9,673 nt of DNA, taken from positions 1 through 9,673 of the forward strand of contig JAVBNJ010000089.1 in the NCBI GenBank assembly GCA_031551625.1, given 5' to 3'. The position numbers and the translations under genes are program-made. Below, in pieces: positions 1 to 6,124 of the stretch (within the stretch, counting starts at the first letter, position 1; every line of letters starts with the position of its first letter). The notes under the pieces are model-generated. The model did not search any database. It was not told the origin of the DNA and saw only the letters and a program-made list of their open reading frames with translations. Source of the DNA: JAVBNJ01 sp031551625. GTDB lineage: Bacteria > Bacteroidota > Bacteroidia > Bacteroidales > UBA932.

Positions 1-5
1 ATTTT

Positions 6-21
6 AACTAAATTTTTAGTT
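6..21. promoter_or_regulatory. Inverted repeat AACTAA-N4-TTAGTT, copy 1
   Basis: The sequence AACTAAATTTTTAGTT is a perfect inverted repeat with 7-base arms around two bases. Its outer six-base arms and 16-bp length match two further elements, at 1159-1174 and 1519-1534, on either side of the PadR gene. It lies about 580 bp upstream of the first PspC gene, so it may belong to a gene left of the window. Its role as an operator is inferred. In AT-rich DNA a chance match is possible. Confidence 0.3.
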
Positions 22-50
22 TTTATTGTTGTAGCTTCGGGGTTGTTTTA

Positions 51-179
51 AAATCCGCGTAAATCCGTCTAATCAGTGTTATCCGCGTTCCATCAACAAA
101 CAAACACAACAACCCCTTGCTACGATTTTTGAATCACTGCCTATTCCGTTTCACCTGTTCACATCTGTGGAATCTGTAG
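51..179. repeat. Degenerate AAATCCGYGT / ATCTGTGGA-type short repeats
   Basis: Four imperfect units of about 10 bases follow one another at 51-88: AAATCCGCGT, AAATCCGTCT, AATCAGTGT and TATCCGCGT. Two related units, ATCTGTGGA and ATCTGTAGA, lie at 163-180 after a stretch without clear repeats. Similar phrases are, to my recollection, scattered in intergenic DNA of many Bacteroidota. They could be remnants of a dispersed non-coding repeat. No gene function is implied. Confidence 0.4.
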
Positions 180-231
180 ATAAAAACGAAAACGTGAACT
201 CTTATTTATTCTTTACAGAGGTCTTGACATA

Positions 232-290
232 CCTGATGATAAAACAAACAAAAGGCCACGCTTTTTGTTGATTATCGTTCTTATCATCGG
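232..290. repeat. Imperfect long inverted repeat
   Basis: The arm GATGATAA at 235-242 is matched by TTATCATC at 281-288, with CC (232-233) and GG (289-290) extending the stem across one bulged T. Inside, an ACAAAAG-type stretch can pair loosely with CTTTTTGTT around a GGCCACG turn. Together this could fold into a long interrupted hairpin of about 59 bases. It might be a terminator of a gene to the left or a decayed mobile-repeat end. No target-site duplication is apparent. Confidence 0.3.
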
Positions 291-547
291 ATAGAAATTG
301 TCAAGTTTCTGTAAAAGAACAAGCCTTTCATATATTAAATATAATTGGCATCTCATAAAAAAGAACGTCGTAGAATTACTGCAAAGAAAGGAAATTATTT
401 TTTTTTATGCAAACTTTTTCAAAAAAGATGGCTTTTTTATCAATTTTATATCCTTTACACCTTTTTCGATAAAAATTTTCTATCTGAAAATCAATATATT
501 AAAATTTATTTTAGTACTATGCGATACAAGGTATAAATATTTTTACA

Positions 548-555
548 TATCTTTG
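548..555 (+). promoter_or_regulatory. Predicted Bacteroidota -7 box for the PspC-PadR-PspC unit
   Basis: TATCTTTG matches the TAnnTTTG -7 element of the primary sigma factor in this phylum. No clear -33 TTTG was found. A start site near 561 would give a leader of roughly 37 nt before the ATG at 598. Confidence 0.5.
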
Positions 556-597
556 CATTGTCAAATAATAGGTAATACAATTTAAAACTATACAGAC

Positions 598-1158
598 ATG
601 AAAAAAGTAATTGTAGCAAACATCGGTGGCAAAAGTTTCACGATAGATGAAGATGCTTTTGCACAATTGAAAAATTACTTCGATACATTCCGCGCTACCA
701 TCGACAATCCGCAGGATGCCGACGAGGTGATGGAAGACATTGAAGTGCGTGCGGCAGAAATTCTGCGCGAACAATTGCAGAATGAAATGCAATCGGTCAA
801 CTGTACGATGGTGAGTCGCGTGATTGCCCAATTAGGGACACCCGAAGGCGCCCCGAAAGCCGGACAGGCAAAAACCGGCAACCCGTCGGCCACCCATGTT
901 CCCCACCGCAGCCGGCGCCTGTATCGCGACATCGATAACAAAATGATTGGCGGGGTGTGCAGTGGAATTGCCGCCTATCTTAATGTCGATGCGGTTGTTG
1001 TCCGGCTCATTACCTTGTTTGCATTGATACTGGGTGGCACCAGCTTCTGGGTATACATTATCCTGTGGGTTGTGGTACCTGCCGCCCGCACGGTGGCCGA
1101 AAAACTGGAAATGCGCGGCGAACCGGTTACGGCCGAAAATATTAAAAATTCACGCTAA
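598..1158 (+). CDS. PspC-domain membrane protein, small form
   Basis: This is a 186-residue inner-membrane protein. Residues 1-85 are a soluble, acidic region containing EDIEVRAAEIL (47-57). Residues 86-105 are a Pro/Ala/Thr-rich linker. The PspC domain runs from about 106 to 165, with the signature RDIDNKMIGGVCSGIAAYL followed by two hydrophobic segments (about 133-147 and 149-163). In Proteobacteria PspC is a membrane sensor of the phage-shock envelope stress response; its role in Bacteroidota is less defined. The N-terminal region and PspC domain closely resemble those of the large PspC protein two genes downstream, so the two look like products of a duplication. The stop codon lies 19 bases before the PadR start, indicating co-transcription. 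The ATG is chosen because the shared N-terminal region starts there. Family assignment is firm; the exact role is unknown. Confidence 0.9.
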   Translation: MKKVIVANIGGKSFTIDEDAFAQLKNYFDTFRATIDNPQDADEVMEDIEVRAAEILREQLQNEMQSVNCTMVSRVIAQLGTPEGAPKAGQAKTGNPSATHVPHRSRRLYRDIDNKMIGGVCSGIAAYLNVDAVVVRLITLFALILGGTSFWVYIILWVVVPAARTVAEKLEMRGEPVTAENIKNSR

Positions 1159-1174
1159 AACTAAAAACATAGTT
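1159..1174. promoter_or_regulatory. Inverted repeat AACTAA-N4-ATAGTT, copy 2, before padR
   Basis: AACTAAAAACATAGTT begins at the base after the first PspC stop codon and ends three bases before the PadR ATG. The arms AACTA and TAGTT are perfectly inverted. The total length is 16 bp, as in the copies at 6-21 and 1519-1534. It could be a PadR operator giving autoregulation, or an RNA hairpin hiding the PadR translation start. Both roles are inferred. Confidence 0.4.
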
Positions 1175-1177
1175 ATT

Positions 1178-1519
1178 ATGGAAACAATCACTTTAGATAA
1201 TGTTCGCGCACAAATGCGCAAAGGCATACTGGAATACTGCATACTGCTTATACTCTCCAAGAACGATGCCTACGCTTCGTCGCTCATTGCCGAGTTGAAA
1301 GAGGCCCAGATGATAGTGGTAGAAGGTACGCTGTACCCGTTGCTCACACGGCAGAAAAATCAAGGTCTGCTTAACTACCGTTGGGAGGAATCGCAACAAG
1401 GGCCGCCCCGCAAGTATTACTCGCTTACCGACAAAGGCCGGAAGTTGCTTGGAGAACTCGATGCCTCGTGGCTCGAAATGGTTAACTCCATTGAACATTT
1501 ACGGGTAAAAACAAATTAA
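1178..1519 (+). CDS. PadR-family transcriptional regulator
   Basis: This is a 113-residue winged-helix DNA-binding protein of the short PadR type. The N-terminal helix-turn-helix covers about residues 12-60 (KGILEYCILLILS, then AYASSLIAELKEAQM). The family signature VEGTLYPLLTRQKNQGLL is followed by the wing and the GPPRKYYSLTDKGR motif. The last 20 residues form the C-terminal helix expected to mediate dimerisation. The frame is open upstream to 1034, but that part overlaps the PspC gene in another frame. The ATG at 1178 gives the normal family length and start. PadR proteins are usually repressors that bind inverted repeats near their own genes. Lying between two PspC genes, this one probably controls the operon. 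Its ligand is unknown. Confidence 0.93.
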   Translation: METITLDNVRAQMRKGILEYCILLILSKNDAYASSLIAELKEAQMIVVEGTLYPLLTRQKNQGLLNYRWEESQQGPPRKYYSLTDKGRKLLGELDASWLEMVNSIEHLRVKTN

Positions 1520-1534
1520 ACTAATTTCTTAGTT
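1519..1534. promoter_or_regulatory. Inverted repeat AACTAA-N4-TTAGTT, copy 3, after padR
   Basis: AACTAATTTCTTAGTT has perfect six-base arms around four bases. It overlaps the last base of the PadR stop codon and ends 29 bases before the large PspC ATG. A further half-site, TTAGTT, lies at 1542-1547. I found no TAnnTTTG box in this 44-base gap, so if it is an operator it may act on a promoter I cannot recognise, or as an RNA structure. Confidence 0.4.
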
Positions 1535-1563
1535 CAATTATTTAGTTATTCATTTATTATACT

Positions 1564-3255
1564 ATGAAATCAACTATAAAAGTCAGCATCAGCGGCATCA
1601 CTTTCAACTTGGATAACGATGCCTACACGCGGATCAAAACATACTTAGACCGCATGGAAACAACCTTTTCGGACAACGACGAAGGCCGTGAGATTGTAGA
1701 AGATATCGAGGTACGCATTGCCGAACTGCTTTCGGCACGTATCCGCAAAGCCGACGAGATTATTACGCTACCTGTTATAAATGAAGTGTTAGCGATTATC
1801 GGATCAGTCGATGATATTGCGAGCAGCAATGAAACAGCGGTGCCCGATGTGCCTTTCGCTGCCACTACCACCGAGAAAACCACAAAGAAGCGCTTGTTCC
1901 GCGACATCGACCACCGTGTGATTGGCGGTGTGTGCAGCGGGTTGGGCAACTATTTCGGCATTGACCGCGTATTTGTCAGGTTGGCATTTATACTTATTTT
2001 TATACTTGCTGCCTGGATACATATTTTCTTTATCACTCCTCCTGCGCTATGGATAGTTGTGGCCTATATCATCTTGTGGATTGTGATGCCCGCGGCCCGT
2101 ACCATGCAGGAAAAAATGGTGATGCGCAACGAACCTATTACGCCGGAGTACGACCGTCACGAAACGGGCAGCGCTCACCGCAACGATTTCGGCAATGTGC
2201 TCGGGCGCATCGTCGGCGGGTTTTTCCGTGTCATCGGATGGTTCATTGTAGGTATCATGGCATTCGTGGCGCTTATACTTATTTTCACACTACCTTTTGC
2301 GCTGGCTACCGATCATGCCTCCTTCGGCGATTGGGGTTTTATGAACCTGTCGGCTGCTTTGCAACCCTATGCTTATATTCCCGTATGGTTTGTCGTGATA
2401 CTTATCACATTCGTTATTTGCATTCCGTTGATTGGCGCGTTGTATGGGCTTTGCAAACTGCTCTTCCGCTTCAAAACAAAAATCCGCGTCGGTCTCGTCC
2501 TGTTCCTCACGTGGGCAATTTCGCTGCTGGCACTGGTCGGAATTTTCACTTACATTGCTTCGGATAGCGATAATCTTTCCGATCAATTATTCCCCGGCGA
2601 GGCCAACTACAACTACATCGAAGAGCGACCGTTGGAACCATTTAAAACCCTTACGGTAAAAGGAAATTTTGAAGTGCTGGTCGAAAAAGCCGATACAAAT
2701 TATTTGCGAATTGAGACCAATAATAGATTGGGGCATTCGTTCTACAACACAGCCGAAGGCAGCAACTTGGAGGTCGGATTCGAATATGCCGACCATCACA
2801 AAAATCGCCTAAAGTCGTCGCGTACCAAGCTGACTGTTTATTGCCGCGATTTGAATTGGGAAAAACTAAATCTCTTCGGGGGTACCAGCTTCACTTGTTT
2901 TGATACGCTGAAGTCACAAACATTCTATATGGAAGTGGCCGGCGCCGGTAAATCAAACCTGTTGCTTGATGTAGAGAAAGTGACTTTCCAACTCGAAGGC
3001 GCCACTAAACTGCATGCTGCGGGAAAAGCCCGCCGTGCCGATTACAAGGTAGCAGGTGCGGGTAAAATTGATGTGGAGAATTTTGTGACCGACACGGTAA
3101 ATATCCGCATGGAAGGAGCCGGTAAAATGGACACCTATGCCCGCGAACACCTGAAAATACACGCCTCGGGTGCAGCTAAAATAGAATATAAAGGAAACCC
3201 CACGCTTGATTTGAACAAAAGTGGTGCTGTGAAAATTTCGAAAATAGACGACTGA
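1564..3255 (+). CDS. PspC and head-GIN (DUF2807) fusion membrane protein
   Basis: This is a 563-residue membrane protein. Residues 1-85 resemble the N-terminus of the upstream small PspC protein (EDIEVRIAELL at 46-56). The PspC domain spans about 109-178 (RDIDHRVIGGVCSGLGNYF) with two membrane segments (about 138-156 and 161-176). Further hydrophobic segments lie near 222-248, 272-297 and 308-330. Residues 358-557 form a head-GIN/DUF2807 beta domain, expected to be exposed outside the inner membrane. It contains six G-(A)-x-K turns at 18-20 residue spacing: VAGAGK 458, LEGATK 477, VAGAGK 496, MEGAGK 516, ASGAAK 534 and KSGAVK 552. This suggests a beta-solenoid. PspC plus head-GIN next to PadR is a recurring arrangement in Bacteroidota, probably linked to envelope stress. 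The biochemical function is unknown. Confidence 0.92.
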   Translation: MKSTIKVSISGITFNLDNDAYTRIKTYLDRMETTFSDNDEGREIVEDIEVRIAELLSARIRKADEIITLPVINEVLAIIGSVDDIASSNETAVPDVPFAATTTEKTTKKRLFRDIDHRVIGGVCSGLGNYFGIDRVFVRLAFILIFILAAWIHIFFITPPALWIVVAYIILWIVMPAARTMQEKMVMRNEPITPEYDRHETGSAHRNDFGNVLGRIVGGFFRVIGWFIVGIMAFVALILIFTLPFALATDHASFGDWGFMNLSAALQPYAYIPVWFVVILITFVICIPLIGALYGLCKLLFRFKTKIRVGLVLFLTWAISLLALVGIFTYIASDSDNLSDQLFPGEANYNYIEERPLEPFKTLTVKGNFEVLVEKADTNYLRIETNNRLGHSFYNTAEGSNLEVGFEYADHHKNRLKSSRTKLTVYCRDLNWEKLNLFGGTSFTCFDTLKSQTFYMEVAGAGKSNLLLDVEKVTFQLEGATKLHAAGKARRADYKVAGAGKIDVENFVTDTVNIRMEGAGKMDTYAREHLKIHASGAAKIEYKGNPTLDLNKSGAVKISKIDD

Positions 3256-3338
3256 ATTTTTTAGTCTTATGCAACAAAACGAGTATTTGCTCGTCTTAGT
3301 AGTAAATAGTTTTTTGGTTTAAATTGGTTAGTTAAGGA

Positions 3339-3369
3339 GAAGGGGCAGCCTGCAATAGGCTGCCCCTTC
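3339..3369. terminator. Strong bidirectional hairpin between convergent genes
   Basis: GAAGGGGCAGCC (3339-3350) and GGCTGCCCCTTC (3358-3369) form a perfect 12-bp GC-rich stem around a 7-base loop. It lies between the ends of the large PspC gene (+) and hcp (-), so it can stop both transcripts. There is no immediate U-run on either side; the nearest is at 3386-3391 on the + strand. Termination may therefore be factor-assisted, or the hairpin may stabilise 3' ends. Confidence 0.65.
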
Positions 3370-3374
3370 GGTGT

Positions 3375-3467
3375 TAGTAGGTTGCTTTTTTAGTAGATTG
3401 CTTTTAGTAGGTTATGCTTGCAGTAGGTTGTGTTTGCAGTAGGCTGTTTTATAGCAGATTGTTTATA
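3375..3467. repeat. Degenerate 14-17 bp tandem repeat, about six units
   Basis: Six imperfect copies of TAGTAGGTTGnnTTT follow one another, starting at about 3375 (TAGTAGGTTGC), 3391 (TAGTAGATTGC), 3405 (TAGTAGGTTATG), 3421 (CAGTAGGTTGTG), 3437 (CAGTAGGCTG) and 3452 (TAGCAGATTG). The array runs from just after the strong hairpin to four bases short of the hcp stop codon, so it should be transcribed as the hcp 3' untranslated region. No coding or CRISPR character is seen: units are too short, too variable and lack spacers. Confidence 0.7.
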
Positions 3468-3470
3468 TAT

Positions 3471-5120
3471 TTATGCTATCCATGCTTTCAAGTCGGTGTC
3501 GGGATTAGAGATACCGCCGATGTTGAATTTTTCAACTAATACATTAGTTACATTCGGAGAGAGGAATGCAGGTAATGTGGGGCCTAAGTGGATATTTTTC
3601 ACACCCAGGTACAGCAAGGCGAGCAGCACAATTACGGCTTTTTGTTCGTACCATGCAATATTGTACACAATAGGTAGCTTATTGATGTCGTCTAAGCCGA
3701 ATACTTCTTTCAGTTTCAACGCAATCAAAGCCAGCGAATAGCTGTCGTTGCACTGCCCGGCATCGAGTACGCGCGGAATACCGCCAATGTCACCTAACGG
3801 TAACTTGTTGTAACGGTATTTGGCGCAACCCGCCGTGAGGATAACCGTGTCTTTCGGTAGTTTTTCGGCAAACTCGGTATAGTATTCGCGGTTTTTCATA
3901 CGTCCGTCGCAACCGGCCATTACTACAAATTGACGAATGGCGCCGCTTTTCACCGCGTCGACCACTTTGTCGGCCAAGGCAAATACCTGCTCGTGGGCAA
4001 AGCCGCCAACAATTTCGCCTCGTTCTATTTCTTTAGGCGGAGCACAGCGCTTGGCATGTTCAATGATTATAGAAAAGTCTTTCGGTTTTCCTTCTTCGCG
4101 CGGCGGAATGTGTGCAGCCCCCGGCAATCCGGCCGAATTGGTAGTGTAGATGCGACCGGTATACGATGCACCCGACAACGGCGGTACAATACAATTGGTT
4201 GTAAACAGGATGGGGCCGTTGAAGCTTTCGAACTCCTCGCGTTGGCGCCACCATGCATTACCGTAATTGCCCACAAAATGTGTGTACTTCTTGAATGCCG
4301 GATAGTAATTGGCCGGCAACATCTCGCTGTGAGTGTACACATCGACTCCGGTGCCTTCGGTTTGCGCCAGCAACTCTTCCATGTCTTTCAAATCGTGGCC
4401 GCTGATAAGGATAGCGGGATTTGTGCGTACGCCTATATTTACTTTCGTAATTTCGGGATTACCGTAATGTGTGGTATTAGCCTTGTCGAGCAGCGCCATG
4501 GCTTCTACGCCGAACTTTCCGGTTTCGAGCGTGAGCGCTACCAATTCATCGGCTGTGATATCCATGCGGGAAATTTCGGCCAGTGCATGCAAAATGAATG
4601 CTCCAATTTCGTCTTTCGTAAATCCAAGGTGGGCGGCGTGTTCCGTGTAGGCAGCCATTCCTTTCAGGCCATACAAAACTAATTGTTTAAGGGAGCGGAT
4701 ATCCTCATTTTTTTCTTTTAAAACGCTTGCAAAATCAGCCGTTTCCAAATAATTTCCTACGCGAATTTCGCGCCACAATTCATCTACATCAGGCAATTGA
4801 AGGCCTTGCTTCTTAGCTTCTTCTATTAACTTAGCGCGCAGTTCAAGTCCTTTGGTAGTGCGGCGTTCAATACTTTGTTTGTCGAAATTCGCATTGGTAA
4901 TGGTCGCAAACAAGGCATCGAGTACAAACTCAACCAATTTTTCGCCTTTGCACAATCCTTTTTGAATAAAGGCATCGCCGGCTACTGCTACGCCGCGTGT
5001 TACGAACAGTAGTGCATCCATTGCATTAGCGGTTAATGCATCCTTCCCGCACACACCACCATGTGTACATCCGAAGCCCTTTGCGGCTTCCTGGCATTGA
5101 TAACAGAACATTGTTTCCAT
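3471..5120 (-). CDS. hcp: Hybrid cluster protein (hydroxylamine reductase)
   Basis: This 549-residue cytoplasmic iron-sulfur protein is full length. The N-terminal cluster motif is C6-x2-C9-x8-C18-x5-C24, the spacing of the anaerobe-type class that carries a [4Fe-4S] cluster, not the E. coli-type spacing. All expected ligands of the hybrid Fe-S-O cluster are present: H242 (SGHD), E266 (HSEMLPA), C310 (TNCIVPP), C404 (GCDGR), C432 (AGCAKYRY), C457 (GQCNDSY) and E492 (WYEQKA). Hcp proteins reduce hydroxylamine in vitro; roles in NO reduction and protein S-nitrosylation are reported for E. coli. The gene is second in a two-gene unit, 36 bases after the ferredoxin-like gene. No Hcr reductase is nearby, so the neighbour is the likely electron donor. 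The ATG at 5120 is used; another Met is at residue 4. Confidence 0.97.
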   Translation of the reverse strand: METMFCYQCQEAAKGFGCTHGGVCGKDALTANAMDALLFVTRGVAVAGDAFIQKGLCKGEKLVEFVLDALFATITNANFDKQSIERRTTKGLELRAKLIEEAKKQGLQLPDVDELWREIRVGNYLETADFASVLKEKNEDIRSLKQLVLYGLKGMAAYTEHAAHLGFTKDEIGAFILHALAEISRMDITADELVALTLETGKFGVEAMALLDKANTTHYGNPEITKVNIGVRTNPAILISGHDLKDMEELLAQTEGTGVDVYTHSEMLPANYYPAFKKYTHFVGNYGNAWWRQREEFESFNGPILFTTNCIVPPLSGASYTGRIYTTNSAGLPGAAHIPPREEGKPKDFSIIIEHAKRCAPPKEIERGEIVGGFAHEQVFALADKVVDAVKSGAIRQFVVMAGCDGRMKNREYYTEFAEKLPKDTVILTAGCAKYRYNKLPLGDIGGIPRVLDAGQCNDSYSLALIALKLKEVFGLDDINKLPIVYNIAWYEQKAVIVLLALLYLGVKNIHLGPTLPAFLSPNVTNVLVEKFNIGGISNPDTDLKAWIA

Positions 5121-5156
5121 GATTTCTGGATTTAAAAGATTATTAATTTTTGTAGG

Positions 5157-6017
5157 TTATATCCATTCTTCTTTTAAGATGGTTCCTTGCAAGCCCACCA
5201 CAATCAACTTGAGGGGGATTTTACGCGACGCTTTTTCCTGCGCCAGCTTTGCTATTTGCAACAATCCGCCACAGCACGGTACTTCCATTATCATTACTGT
5301 AAGGGTATTGATCCCAGACTGGTCAATCATAGCCGCCAATTTTTCGATATATACTTCTTTGTTGCTGTCGAGTTTAGGACAGGCAATGGCCAGCGTTTTC
5401 CCTTTCAGGAATTTCTGGTGGAAATTGCCAAGGGCAAAGGCCGTACAATCGGCAGCCAGCAACAAATCCGAGCCTTTCAGATAAGGAGCGACGGGCGACA
5501 GCAAGTGTAGCTGTACCGGCCATTGTTGCAACGCCGATGGGGTATCGGCAGCAGAGTGTATACCCACGGGTTCTTTCGCGGCAAACGATTTTGCCATGCT
5601 GCCCGGGCATCCGCAAGCCAGTGATTCCTGCGTTTGCGGTTTTTCGGGTTGTGGCGCAAGCGACGAAAGATTTATCGGGCTATTCTGCGATTGCAAATAA
5701 TCAATGCCTTGTTGCAACAATTCTGGTTGGTTACAATCTTTCAAATGTTGCAAGTGGGCTAACACCACCTTTTCGCCTTTCGGCAACATGCGTTTCAGGG
5801 TAGCAATTTCGTCGTATGGTTCGGCTTCGCGCTCTTCAAGCGTAATAGCGCCTACCGGACATTCGCCGATGCAAGCGCCCAAACCGTCGCAATACAGCTC
5901 CGACACCATCACCGCTTTACCATCAATCAACTGTAAGGCGCCTTCGTGGCACCCGGCTACACAATTACCGCAGCCATTGCAAACTTTTTCATCTATTATT
6001 ATAATATTCCGTTTCAT
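5157..6017 (-). CDS. Ferredoxin-like iron-sulfur protein paired with Hcp
   Basis: This is a 286-residue protein with an N-terminal ferredoxin domain (about residues 4-62) and a cysteine-rich C-terminal domain. The first cluster motif is complete: C13-x2-C16-x2-C19-x3-C23. The second is C43-DGLGA-C49-IGE-C53-P, in which Leu46 stands where the usual second cysteine should be. Later conserved-looking cysteine motifs are CGCPG (135-139), ADC (189-191), ACPKLD (212-217) and EVPCCGG (245-251). As far as I recall, proteins with this layout often sit beside hcp in anaerobes, and they are the presumed electron donor to Hcp. The frame can be extended eight codons to a GTG at 6041, but that is at or upstream of the inferred transcription start (-7 box at 6046-6053), so the ATG at 6017 is preferred. 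Function of the C-terminal domain is unknown. Confidence 0.88.
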   Translation of the reverse strand: MKRNIIIIDEKVCNGCGNCVAGCHEGALQLIDGKAVMVSELYCDGLGACIGECPVGAITLEEREAEPYDEIATLKRMLPKGEKVVLAHLQHLKDCNQPELLQQGIDYLQSQNSPINLSSLAPQPEKPQTQESLACGCPGSMAKSFAAKEPVGIHSAADTPSALQQWPVQLHLLSPVAPYLKGSDLLLAADCTAFALGNFHQKFLKGKTLAIACPKLDSNKEVYIEKLAAMIDQSGINTLTVMIMEVPCCGGLLQIAKLAQEKASRKIPLKLIVVGLQGTILKEEWI

Positions 6018-6045
6018 ATTTTGTTGTTTTTTTAATTTCACAATG

Positions 6046-6053
6046 CAAAGGTA
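6046..6053 (-). promoter_or_regulatory. Predicted -7 box of the ferredoxin-hcp operon
   Basis: Read on the minus strand this is TACCTTTG, a match to TAnnTTTG. Transcription would begin near 6040, giving a leader of about 23 nt to the ATG at 6017. No good -33 TTTG is present, as expected of a promoter that depends on an activator bound near -42. Confidence 0.6.
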
Positions 6054-6058
6054 GGGTG

Positions 6059-6090
6059 GTTACAGCTAAAAAAATGTAACATAAGTTACA
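6059..6090. promoter_or_regulatory. Predicted HcpR operator with extra half-site
   Basis: TGTAACATAAGTTACA at 6075-6090 is a perfect inverted repeat with six-base arms and a four-base centre, the geometry of CRP/FNR-family sites. A third half-site, GTTACA, lies at 6059-6064, exactly 26 bp from the matching arm. The centre of the full site (6082.5) is about 42 bp upstream of the inferred ferredoxin-hcp start, the classical class II activator position. It is also about 44 bp upstream of the inferred hcpR start, so one dimer could act on both genes. The lone half-site falls between -33 and -7 of the ferredoxin promoter. Confidence 0.72.
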
Positions 6091-6113
6091 AACCGGCCAA
6101 CTATTTTTTTTCG

Positions 6114-6121
6114 TATATTTG
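6114..6121 (+). promoter_or_regulatory. Predicted -7 box of hcpR
   Basis: TATATTTG matches TAnnTTTG. A start near 6127 would give a leader of about 97 nt to the ATG at 6224, long for this window. The leader contains the repeated CCTAACAGG arms described separately. No convincing -33 element was seen. Confidence 0.5.
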
Positions 6122-6124
6122 CAT

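Larger units (their letters stand above)
1..597. other. AT-rich non-coding region upstream of the PspC operon
   Basis: I see no credible gene here. The open frames in 298-585 are Phe/Ile/Lys/Tyr-rich, have no recognisable domain and arise from poly-T and poly-A runs. The stretch holds an inverted repeat at 6-21, short degenerate repeats at 51-88 and 161-179, an imperfect hairpin at 232-290, a very AT-rich tract from about 330 to 590, and a promoter-like -7 box at 548-555. The rest shows nothing I can name. A small RNA cannot be excluded. Confidence 0.6.

Noticed and set aside
221..229. TTGACA as a sigma70-type -35 box
   Set aside because: Bacteroidota promoters do not use this element, and no matching -10 or gene follows at a suitable distance.
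298..585. Open frames coding for Phe/Lys/Ile-rich peptides of 63-95 residues
   Set aside because: Composition follows the AT-rich, homopolymer-laden DNA; no domain, no start context, and the frame overlaps the predicted promoter of the next gene.
2049..2567. A 172-codon + strand frame inside the large PspC gene
   Set aside because: It is a +1 shadow of the PspC membrane region, rich in Arg/His/Cys and without any family features.
3250..3266. GACTGAATTTTTTAGTC as a fourth AACTAA-type box
   Set aside because: Its arms differ (GACT/AGTC) and it is 17 bp long, so it does not fit the 16-bp pattern. It is more likely a weak hairpin at the PspC 3' end.
3375..3467. Possible CRISPR array
   Set aside because: Units are about 14-17 bp, directly adjacent, imperfect and without spacers; no cas genes are nearby.
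3930..4682. A 250-codon open frame on the + strand
   Set aside because: It is antisense to hcp, whose protein carries every expected cluster ligand. The antisense peptide has no recognisable domain and arises from codon bias.
6018..6041. GTG at 6041 as the start of the ferredoxin-like gene
   Set aside because: It lies at or before the inferred transcription start and would add a Lys/Gln-rich stretch not expected before the ferredoxin fold; the ATG at 6017 is better.
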